Shown: positions 28,627 through 35,704 of the stretch, in pieces
Layout: every line of letters begins with the position of its first letter
How positions within the stretch are numbered: the stretch's first letter is position 1
Source of the DNA: Planctomycetota bacterium
GTDB lineage: Bacteria > Planctomycetota > B15-G4
Length of the DNA stretch: 48,270 bases
NCBI GenBank assembly: GCA_029259745.1
Contig: JAJDEO010000045.1
Span: 1 to 48,270, forward strand
Direction: 5' to 3'
The notes under the pieces: model-generated
Databases searched by the model: none
Told to the model about the DNA's origin: nothing
The model's input: the letters and a program-made list of their open reading frames with translations, nothing else
Program-made: the position numbers and the translations under genes

Positions 28627-28949
28627 CGACGACGACACCTTTCACGGACGAAGAGCGCGTGCTGCTCGAAGGCATCGCCGTGCGCATCGCACACGCGCGC
28701 ATGGCCGTGCCTGCAATGATGTTCCTCGAAACCGTCGCGCCGATGAACTTCATCTCGTCGGCGATGCTCACGCTCGCTTCGCCCGTCTGGCGCATCGCTA
28801 TTCCCTCGTCGCGCATCGACGAAGTCGCTGCACTGCTCGAGAAACGCGACGCCATTCCGTCCTTCCTCACCATCATCGACGAGGCCGAAGCGCGACGCGT
28901 GCGTGATGCACGCGCCGCCAAACGCCGCCCCCCGGAGTCCACCTCGTGA
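28623..28949 (+). CDS. 108-residue protein of unknown function next to GlmL-type ATPase
   Basis: The protein has a charged start and a hydrophobic core: MAVPAMMFLETVAPMNFISS and AMLTLASPVWRIAIPSS, about 27-63. An amphipathic helical tail (RIDEVAALLEKRD...EAEARRVRDARAAKRR) follows. The core is too short and interrupted for a confident transmembrane helix, so peripheral membrane binding is more likely. I recall small proteins with a P-x-x-x-FLE motif beside GlmL-type ATPases in other bacteria, but I cannot give a family name. It overlaps both neighbours, by ATGA upstream and GTGA downstream, which makes it an integral part of the operon. Confidence 0.75.
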   Translation: MTTTTPFTDEERVLLEGIAVRIAHARMAVPAMMFLETVAPMNFISSAMLTLASPVWRIAIPSSRIDEVAALLEKRDAIPSFLTIIDEAEARRVRDARAAKRRPPESTS

Positions 28950-30751
28950 CCGACGCGCCCATCCGATCCATTCTCGCCACCGACTGCGGGTCGACGACGT
29001 CGAAGGCGATCCTCATCGAGCTCACCGACGAGGGCTATCGCCTCGCCGTCCGCGGCGAGGCGCCGACCACCGTCGAGAAGCCGTTCGACGACGTGACGGT
29101 CGGCGTGGTCAACGCCGTCACGGAAGTGGCCGAGCTCGCCGGGCGTAAGCTCATCGGCGACGACGGGCTCATCATCACCCCGCAGCAGGGCGACGAAGGC
29201 GTCGACCTCTACCTCTCGACGTCGAGCGCCGGCGGCGGCCTGCAGATGCTCGTGGCCGGTGTCGTGCGCAACATGACGGCCGAGTCGGCCGAACGCGCCG
29301 CCCTGGGTGCCGGCGCGATCGTCATGGACGTGCTCGCGAGCAACGACAAGCGCCAGCCGCACGAACAGATCTCGCGCATCCGCCACCTGCGCCCGGACAT
29401 GATCCTGCTGTCCGGCGGCGTCGACGGCGGCACGACGAGCCACGTCGCGGAGCTGGCCGAGCTCGTCGGCGCGGCCGACCCCAAGCCGCGGCTGGGTTCG
29501 AACTATCGGCTCCCCGTCGTCTACGCGGGCAACGTCCAGGCGCGTGAGGCCGTCCGTGATGCGCTCGACGACAAGACGGCGCTGTCGGTCGTCGACAACC
29601 TGCGCCCCACGCTCGATGAGGAGAACCTCGACCCGGCCCGCGACCAGATCCACGACCTGTTCATGGAACACGTCATGGCCCAGGCACCCGGCTACGACAA
29701 GCTGAAGAGCTGGACCAGCGCGCCCGTCATGCCCACGCCCGGTGCCGTGGGCGCCATCATCCAGACGATCGCGAGTCAGCGCGGCATCTCCGTGCTCGGC
29801 GTCGACATCGGTGGCGCGACGACGGACGTCTTCAGCGTCTTCCAGGGCAAGTTCAACCGCACGGTGTCGGCCAATCTCGGCATGAGCTACTCGGTCAGCA
29901 ACGTGCTGGCGACGACGGGCCTCGAGAACGTGCTGCGCTGGGTGCCGTTCGACATCGACGAGTCCGAACTGCGCAACCGCATCAAGAACAAGATGGTGCG
30001 CCCGACGACGATCCCGTCGTTGTTGCGCGACCTGCAGGTGGAACAGGCGATCGCGCGTGAGGCGCTGCGGCTGTCGCTGATCCAGCACAAGGAGTTCGCG
30101 ACGGAGCTGAAGGGCATGCGCCAGGCGCGCGACATCTCCGAGGCGTTCACGCAGTCGGGTTCGGGCTCCACGCTCGTCGACATGATGTCGCTCGACCTGC
30201 TCGTCGGTTCGGGCGGCGTGCTGAGTCACGCACCGCGGCGCGTCCAGGCAGCGCTGATGTTGATCGACGCGTTCGAACCCGAAGGCGTCACGACGCTGGC
30301 CGTCGACTCGATTTTCATGATGCCGCAGCTCGGCGTGCTCGCCTCGATCCACGAGGAGGCGGCGACGCAGGTCTTCGAGCGCGACTGCCTCGTCATGCTC
30401 GGCGCCTGCATTGCGCCCGTCGCGCGCGGCAAGGTCAAGGCTGGCCGGTCACTCGCGCGCGTCGAACTGAAGCTGGCCGACGGCGCGCAGACGTTCGAGA
30501 TCGAACCTGGAAGTCTGCAGCGCATCACCGCCGCACTGGACACGAAGGTCTCGGCACGCATCACGCCGGCCAAGAACGTCGACGTCGGCGCCGGGCCCGG
30601 CCAAGCGCGCACCGTCGAGCTCGACGGCGGTGAAGTCGGCATCCTGCTCGACGGCCGCGGCCGTCCGATCGACATGCCCACCGATTCCGCCGCACGCATC
30701 GCAGCGATCGAGACGTGGTCGAAGAACCTCACCCTCTACCCCACCCGATAA
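28946..30751 (+). CDS. GlmL/MutL-type ASKHA-fold ATPase
   Basis: The protein has 601 residues. Two actin-like phosphate-binding motifs are present: ATDCGSTTSKAILIEL at 11-26 and VLGVDIGGATTDVFSVF near 290. The adenosine-side glycine motif appears in LLVGSGGVLSHAP near 420. This matches the GlmL/MutL group, annotated as reactivators of coenzyme-B12-dependent glutamate mutase. No mutase S or E subunit is in the window; the following genes encode a soluble barrel-sandwich protein and membrane proteins. I infer that here the ATPase energises or assembles a membrane complex. The start is GTG at 28946, overlapping the previous stop (GTGA), with no competing start nearby. Full length for the family (about 600). 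Confidence 0.88.
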   Translation: MTDAPIRSILATDCGSTTSKAILIELTDEGYRLAVRGEAPTTVEKPFDDVTVGVVNAVTEVAELAGRKLIGDDGLIITPQQGDEGVDLYLSTSSAGGGLQMLVAGVVRNMTAESAERAALGAGAIVMDVLASNDKRQPHEQISRIRHLRPDMILLSGGVDGGTTSHVAELAELVGAADPKPRLGSNYRLPVVYAGNVQAREAVRDALDDKTALSVVDNLRPTLDEENLDPARDQIHDLFMEHVMAQAPGYDKLKSWTSAPVMPTPGAVGAIIQTIASQRGISVLGVDIGGATTDVFSVFQGKFNRTVSANLGMSYSVSNVLATTGLENVLRWVPFDIDESELRNRIKNKMVRPTTIPSLLRDLQVEQAIAREALRLSLIQHKEFATELKGMRQARDISEAFTQSGSGSTLVDMMSLDLLVGSGGVLSHAPRRVQAALMLIDAFEPEGVTTLAVDSIFMMPQLGVLASIHEEAATQVFERDCLVMLGACIAPVARGKVKAGRSLARVELKLADGAQTFEIEPGSLQRITAALDTKVSARITPAKNVDVGAGPGQARTVELDGGEVGILLDGRGRPIDMPTDSAARIAAIETWSKNLTLYPTR

Positions 30752-30766
30752 GCCGGAGCGACCTCC

Positions 30767-31891
30767 ATGGGACACGCCTACACACCCGGCCTGAAAGTCT
30801 CGGCCGCCGCTGAGTTCACGCGCTCGCGCATCTTGCCGATTCCCGGCGACGTGCTCGTGTCGCTGGGCGACGAGACGACGCCCGACACGGTCGTCGCCCG
30901 CGCGCTGCTGCCCGGCAACGTCACGACGCAGAACATCGCACGCCAGCTCGGCATCGCTCCCGCCGACCTCGACGACATGCTCGTCGTGAAAGAGGGAGAC
31001 GACGTGACGACGGGGGAAGTGATCGCGAAGAGCAAGGGCATCTTCGGGATGTTCAAGCAGGAGGTGACGTCGCCGGCGACGGGCATCTTCGAGTCGTACT
31101 CGCGGGTCTCCGGTCAGGCGATCTTCCGCGAGCCGCCGATCCCGGTGGAAGTGAAGGCCTACGTGGCCGGCAAGGTCACCGAGGTGATGCCCGAACTCGG
31201 CGTCGACGTGACGGCCACCGGCACCATGGTGCAGGGCATCTTCGGCATCGGCCCCGAAACCGGCGGACCGATCGTCGTCGCCACCGAGGACGTTGCCGTC
31301 GAGTTGACCCCCGAAATGATCCACCCCCAGCACAAGGGCGCGATCGTCGTCGGCGGCGCGCGAGCACCGCTTGCGACGCTCCGGCACGCCGTCGAAGTGG
31401 GTGTGGCCGCCATCGTCACGGGCGGAATCGACGCGGCCGATCTCAAGGAACTGCTCGGATTCGACCTCGGCGTGGCCATCACGGGCAACGAGGACGTCGG
31501 GCTGACGCTCGTCGTCACCGAGGGATTCGGCAGCCTCGCGATGTCCCAGAAGACGTTCACGCTGCTCAGTCGAGCGGCCGGGCAAGTGGCCTCGGTGAGC
31601 GGAGCCACGCAGATCCGCGCCGGCGTGATGCGCCCCGAGGTGCTCATTCCCGGCGACATCGCGGCCATCGAAGAGACCGCCGTCGACTCGGGGCTGATGG
31701 ACATCGGGTCGTCGGTGCGCATCATCCGCGACCCGCACTTCGGGTCGCTCGCCTCGGTCATCGAGCTTCCACCTGAACCTGCTGCCTTGGACACCGAAGC
31801 AGCGGTGCGTATCCTCACCGTCACGCTGCCGAGTGGTGAACGGGTGACACTTCCGCGCGCGAACGTCGAACTCGTCGACGAAGCGCTCTAG
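30767..31891 (+). CDS. Soluble barrel-sandwich/KOW-like protein of the ATPase operon
   Basis: The protein has 374 residues with no signal peptide or membrane helix. Residues about 70-150 resemble a barrel-sandwich hybrid: DMLVVKEGDDVTTGEVIAK then EVTSPATGIFES, as in biotinyl/lipoyl-like or RnfC-type domains, but without the lipoyl/biotinyl Lys motif. The central part (190-280) has Rossmann-like alternation with glycine turns (GAIVVGGARAPLATL, AIVTGGIDAADLKELLGFDL). The tail has a KOW-like pattern, GSSVRIIRDPHFGSLASVIEL and TLPSGERVTLPRANVELV. It probably docks the ATPase to the membrane proteins. It starts 15 bases after the ATPase stop. Its function is unknown. Confidence 0.8.
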   Translation: MGHAYTPGLKVSAAAEFTRSRILPIPGDVLVSLGDETTPDTVVARALLPGNVTTQNIARQLGIAPADLDDMLVVKEGDDVTTGEVIAKSKGIFGMFKQEVTSPATGIFESYSRVSGQAIFREPPIPVEVKAYVAGKVTEVMPELGVDVTATGTMVQGIFGIGPETGGPIVVATEDVAVELTPEMIHPQHKGAIVVGGARAPLATLRHAVEVGVAAIVTGGIDAADLKELLGFDLGVAITGNEDVGLTLVVTEGFGSLAMSQKTFTLLSRAAGQVASVSGATQIRAGVMRPEVLIPGDIAAIEETAVDSGLMDIGSSVRIIRDPHFGSLASVIELPPEPAALDTEAAVRILTVTLPSGERVTLPRANVELVDEAL

Positions 31892-31959
31892 TCCGCCCCG
31901 CTCCTCAACCCCGCTCCGACGATGTCCCCGTCCGTCCCCGTCCCCATGGATTGGAGCCG

Positions 31960-32829
31960 ATGTTCACCTCAGTGATCCTGGCCGTACAGGCCGCAGCCGA
32001 AACACCCCTGATCGACGTGGACAAGGTTCCGACGTTGGTCGCGATCCTGATTTTCGGCGGGCTGATGTTCCTCTTCCAGAACCAAGCGAAGAAGGGCAAG
32101 GAGATCCCGATCCGACGCATCGCGGGGCTCGACGCCCTCGACGAGGCGATCGGTCGCTCGACAGAGATGGGTCGCCCGGTGCTCTACGTGCCCGGCATCG
32201 ACGAGATCAAAGAGATCCAGACGATCTACTCGATGATGATCCTGCGTCACGTGGCGCGCAAGACGGCCGAGTTCGGCACGCCGCTCATCGTGCCCGTCAA
32301 GGACTCGGTCGTGATGACGTTCGCCGAAGAGTCGGTCAAGCAGGGCTGCATGGACGCCGGGCGTCCCGACGCCTACATCGCCGACAACATTCGCTACCTC
32401 TCGAACGAGCAGTTCGCCTATTGCGCCGGTGTCGCGGGCATCATGACGCGCGAGGAACCGGCCGCGAACATCATGCTCGGCATGTTCTTCGCCGAGTCGC
32501 TGATCCTGGCCGAGTCGGGCTTTGCGACGGGCGCCATCCAGGTCGCGGGCACGGCCAAGCAGCATCAGCTGCCGTTCTTCGTGGCCGCCTGCGACTACAC
32601 GATCATGGGCGAGGAATACTTCGCCGTGACGGCCTACCTCACGCGCGAACCGAGCCTCGTCGGCACGATCCGTGCCTCCGACATCACGAAGATCCTTGCG
32701 ATCGTGCTGATCGTGGTCGGCGTGGTCCTCGGCACGCTCTACCCCGATGGCACGAAGGACGACCCCGGACCACTGCAGCACTTCCGGGCCTTCTTCTTTG
32801 CCGAACCGATCGCGGAGACCGGCAAGTGA
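31960..32829 (+). CDS. Membrane protein, DUF6754-like, with two membrane segments
   Basis: The protein has 289 residues. A membrane helix at about 25-40 (LVAILIFGGLMFLFQ) and another at about 244-261 (ILAIVLIVVGVVLGTLY) flank a large soluble alpha/beta domain. Conserved-looking segments include GRPVLYVPGIDEIKEIQTI (72-89), GTPLIVPVKDSVVMTFAEE (106-124) and MLGMFFAESLILAESG (172-187). I recall this as the DUF6754 family; the name is from memory and the family has no assigned function. It starts 68 bases after the barrel-sandwich gene, the longest gap in the operon, at ATG 31960 behind GGAG; a TTG at 31951 is a weaker alternative. It shares its last A with the next start codon (TGATG). Confidence 0.78.
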   Translation: MFTSVILAVQAAAETPLIDVDKVPTLVAILIFGGLMFLFQNQAKKGKEIPIRRIAGLDALDEAIGRSTEMGRPVLYVPGIDEIKEIQTIYSMMILRHVARKTAEFGTPLIVPVKDSVVMTFAEESVKQGCMDAGRPDAYIADNIRYLSNEQFAYCAGVAGIMTREEPAANIMLGMFFAESLILAESGFATGAIQVAGTAKQHQLPFFVAACDYTIMGEEYFAVTAYLTREPSLVGTIRASDITKILAIVLIVVGVVLGTLYPDGTKDDPGPLQHFRAFFFAEPIAETGK

Positions 32830-33488
32830 TGAAACGCGAGATTCCCATCGCCATGACCATGCTCGCGGGCCTGATCGTCACGGCCGCGTTCTTCTCCAAG
32901 GCCCCGTGGCTCCAGGCCGCGAACGCCGAGCTGCTGAGCTGGGCGCTGATCTTCTTCTCCGTCGCCTTCCTGCTCGGGATCGGAAACCTCTTCCGCATCA
33001 ACCTCAAGCAGATCGCGATGCGCCACCCCGACTGGCCCTACAAGGCGATTCTGCTCATCACGCTGTCCGGCTACCTGATCCTCGGGTTGCTGGAGATCGA
33101 GGGCTTCATCGTCTATGGCGATGGGTCACTGGGCAACAAGGTCTACCAAGACTGGATCCACGGAGCGGTCTTCAAACCTCTCCAGGCGACGATGTTCAGC
33201 CTGCTCGCCTTCTACATCGCCTCGGCGGCGTTCCGCGCCTTCCGCGCGCGATCGTTCGAGGCGACATTGCTGCTCGGCGCAGGCGCGGTCGTCATGCTCG
33301 CGCAAGTGCCCCTGCCGATCCCCGGCGGATCAGCGATCGGGTCGATCGTCCAGCCGATGCAGCACTTCCTCATGGCCTTCGTGAACACCGCAGGACAGAA
33401 GGCCATCATCATGGGCGCCGCGCTCGGCGTGCTGGCTACAGGCCTGCGCATCGTGCTCGGCATCGAACGCAGCTACCTGTCGGAGTGA
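32829..33488 (+). CDS. Six-helix membrane protein of the ATPase operon
   Basis: The protein has 219 residues with about six hydrophobic helices (4-21, 34-54, 72-92, 117-137, 144-162, 190-208). There are short charged loops, one of them (MRHPDWPYKAI) between helices two and three. No transporter or redox motif is visible, and I do not recognise the family. Start and stop place it tightly: it begins on the last base of the DUF6754-like stop (TGATG) and ends 4 bases before the next start. That spacing implies stoichiometric co-translation with its neighbours. Confidence 0.8.
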   Translation: MKREIPIAMTMLAGLIVTAAFFSKAPWLQAANAELLSWALIFFSVAFLLGIGNLFRINLKQIAMRHPDWPYKAILLITLSGYLILGLLEIEGFIVYGDGSLGNKVYQDWIHGAVFKPLQATMFSLLAFYIASAAFRAFRARSFEATLLLGAGAVVMLAQVPLPIPGGSAIGSIVQPMQHFLMAFVNTAGQKAIIMGAALGVLATGLRIVLGIERSYLSE

Positions 33489-33492
33489 CGCG

Positions 33493-34347
33493 ATGAAAGA
33501 CTTCGACCGTCGCTGGATCTTTCTAGCCATGGGCATCGTGGTGGTGAGTTTGTTCACCCTCGAGAAGCCCACGGAAATGCCGCCGAGCGAGTACGTCCAG
33601 AGCTACTACGACACGATCGAGGCCCTCCCCGAGGGCAGCATCGTGATGCTCTCGGCCGACTTCGACCCCGCGAGTGCCGCTGAACTCCTGCCCACCTACC
33701 AGGCCACGATCCACCACCTGCTGCGCCGCAACATCCGCGTCATCAACGTGGCGACGTGGCCGGCCGCCCCGCCCTACACGCGCGCTGGCTTCGACGAGAT
33801 CGCGCCGCTCTACGGCAAGGCCTACGGCACGGACTGGGTTGAGCTCGGGTTCATTCCCGGGGATGACGTGGCCATGGGTTCGATCGGGCAGTCGCTGCGA
33901 TCGGCCTATGCGACAGACGATCGCGACAGTACCCCGATCGCTGAGCTGCCCCTCTTGGACGGGATCCAGGACCGCATGGAAGGCATCGAGGTCCTGATCT
34001 CGATGTCGGCCGGGTACCCCGGGATCCTCGAGTGGATCGCACAGGTGGGTGGTCGCTACGAGGTTCCGATCCTCACAGCCACCACGGCCGTGCAGACGCC
34101 CGACCTCTTCGCCTACTACCCGACGCAGCTCAGCGGCTTCGCAGGGGCCGCAACCGGTGCGACGCAGTACTTGCAGCTCGTCACGGTGGACATGCCGGTC
34201 GCCGTAGAAGGTGAACCGGAGACGCTCGTCGACGTCAAGGTCAACAACCAAGAGCGCATGCTCATCCAGGCAGGCGCGCACATGCTGATCCTGCTGCTCA
34301 TTCTCGTCGGCAACTTGCTCTACTTCTTCACGAAGGGCTCGCGATGA
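33493..34347 (+). CDS. Bitopic membrane protein with extracytoplasmic or cytoplasmic alpha/beta domain
   Basis: The protein has 284 residues. An N-terminal helix (IFLAMGIVVVSLF, 9-21) and a C-terminal helix (MLILLLILVGNLLYFF, 264-279) enclose a soluble domain of about 240 residues. Repeated beta-alpha units include SIVMLSADFDPASAAELLP, NIRVINVATWP, IEVLISMSAGYPGILEWIA and VPILTATTAVQTPDLFAYY. The same plan (helix-soluble alpha/beta domain-helix) is seen in the DUF6754-like gene two positions upstream, so they may be distant paralogues or a heteromeric pair; this is inference. The start is ATG 33493, 4 bases after the previous stop. Its stop overlaps the next start (ATGA). No enzyme motif is visible. 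Confidence 0.78.
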   Translation: MKDFDRRWIFLAMGIVVVSLFTLEKPTEMPPSEYVQSYYDTIEALPEGSIVMLSADFDPASAAELLPTYQATIHHLLRRNIRVINVATWPAAPPYTRAGFDEIAPLYGKAYGTDWVELGFIPGDDVAMGSIGQSLRSAYATDDRDSTPIAELPLLDGIQDRMEGIEVLISMSAGYPGILEWIAQVGGRYEVPILTATTAVQTPDLFAYYPTQLSGFAGAATGATQYLQLVTVDMPVAVEGEPETLVDVKVNNQERMLIQAGAHMLILLLILVGNLLYFFTKGSR

Positions 34348-35246
34348 ACATGCTCGCACTTCAGGCCGCCGAGGTGCCCTTCTTCGACTGGACGTCGACG
34401 AACACGCATCTCAGTGGTTGGTTGATCTGCTTCTTCACGCTGGCGATCTTCAGCTTCCTGTACAAGGACAACCCCTTCTACAAGATCGCTGAGCACGTCT
34501 TCGTCGGCGTCGGCACGGCCTACTTCGCGTTGCAGTACTACAACGAAGGCATCCGCGGCCCCATCGTGGAACACATCGATCGGGCAACGAACCTGGCGCC
34601 GAACGAGTTCGTGACGCTTGGCGGAGTCGACGTCGACCCCACGGTTGCGATTGGCGTGCGCCTCGTCGCCGCGGTGCTCGGCTTGATGCTGCTGTCACGC
34701 GTCATCAAACCCTCCGGCTGGGCGCCGCGCTGGCCGCTCGCTCTGATGGTGGGCATCTACGCCGCCATCAAGATGACCGGCGAGACGCAGAGCAAACTCG
34801 TGCAGCAGATCCAGGGCGTCGTGAAGGACGGCGGATTGACCGTGCCCGACAGCGCCTTGGCCTGGTCGGACTTCATGGCCGGCTCGGGATCGATCACGCA
34901 AACAGCTGCGTACCTGACAGTCGGCAAGATCGTGCTCGTCATTGGGCTGCTGGCCACGCTGATCCACTTCATGTTCACGTTCAAGCGTGGAGCTGGGCTC
35001 AACGCCGTCTCGCGGGTCGGCATCGTGACGCTGATGCTGACCTTCGGTGCGATGTTCGGCTTCACAGTGCTGGGACGTATCGCGCTGCTCATCGAGCGCG
35101 TCGAGAACGTCTTCACCTTCGCCGACCCGAACTATGCCGTGCTCGGCGAGAGCGCCTACCTGACGCCGCCCGCGCTGATCACTGCCGTGATCATCCTCGT
35201 GCTCGTGCTGCGCAAGATGACCGGCAAGGACGTCGAAGCCACCTGA
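34344..35246 (+). CDS. Polytopic membrane protein, last gene of the ATPase operon
   Basis: The protein has 300 residues with about seven hydrophobic helices (23-40, 48-64, 102-119, 129-145, 190-211, 222-246, 274-291). The loop between the second and third includes the conserved-looking GPIVEHIDRATN. No known transporter signature was found. It begins in an ATGA overlap with the preceding gene and is followed 43 bases later by a strong hairpin at 35289-35320, probably the operon terminator. With the preceding gene products it would form a membrane assembly of at least four proteins. Confidence 0.8.
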   Translation: MNMLALQAAEVPFFDWTSTNTHLSGWLICFFTLAIFSFLYKDNPFYKIAEHVFVGVGTAYFALQYYNEGIRGPIVEHIDRATNLAPNEFVTLGGVDVDPTVAIGVRLVAAVLGLMLLSRVIKPSGWAPRWPLALMVGIYAAIKMTGETQSKLVQQIQGVVKDGGLTVPDSALAWSDFMAGSGSITQTAAYLTVGKIVLVIGLLATLIHFMFTFKRGAGLNAVSRVGIVTLMLTFGAMFGFTVLGRIALLIERVENVFTFADPNYAVLGESAYLTPPALITAVIILVLVLRKMTGKDVEAT

Positions 35247-35288
35247 TCGGCGTGTGAGCGATCCCGGCTCTCACAGCGTGCACCACTG

Positions 35289-35320
35289 ACGCCTCGCTCC
35301 CATCTCTCGGGGCGAGGCGT
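35289..35320 (+). terminator. Strong hairpin, likely terminator of the ATPase operon
   Basis: ACGCCTCGC (35289-35297) pairs perfectly with GCGAGGCGT (35312-35320) around a 14-base loop that can extend the stem by further CC/GG pairs. It is 42 bases past the stop of the last operon gene. There is no T-run, so it may be a factor-dependent or bidirectional terminator. Confidence 0.6.
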
Positions 35321-35370
35321 TGGTCATGCTGGCACCCGTCCAAAGCGTCATGCTCGGCAGGCGACGAACG

Positions 35371-35554
35371 AGCGAGCCCGGATGACTCACGGACGATGTG
35401 CGGCGTCGACGCCCGCTGGCTGTGTCGAACGACACTTCCCTTGTGCGCAACGGTGCGGGACTTTGCCGAGCTGTCGAACGACGCCGATTCGTCTTGCCGT
35501 GTAGACGCGTTGACGCCTGCGCGACGCGCGCCCATGAACGACCCCGGGCGCGCT
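35371..35554. repeat. Long imperfect palindromic element, copy D
   Basis: The outer arms AGCGAGCCCGG (35371-35381) and CCGGGCGCGCT (35544-35554) pair with one mismatch. Inside, ACTCACGGACG faces a GTTCATGGGCG-type complement, and internal blocks GTCGAAC, CTTGTGCGCAAC, CTGTCGAAC and TAGACGC align in order with copy C. It lies between convergent genes, as copy C does. Confidence 0.75.
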
Positions 35555-35704
35555 GCGTTGCCACGGACGACCGGGGCTTCGGCACCGCAGCGCGGTCACG
35601 ACGCACGACTTGCTGCTACAGCGGGCCGAACCGCCTCACGCGACAGTCGCGTTCACACCATCGACGCCCCGCCCGCTTCCGGACGAGGCGCCGACAGGGA
35701 TACG

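Larger units (their letters stand above)
35247..35704. other. Convergent intergenic region with terminator and palindromic element
   Basis: The 458 bases between the operon and the large minus-strand gene hold the hairpin at 35289-35320 and palindromic element copy D (35371-35554). A frame across this region is arginine-rich and has no start or domain support. No gene is supported. Confidence 0.6.
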
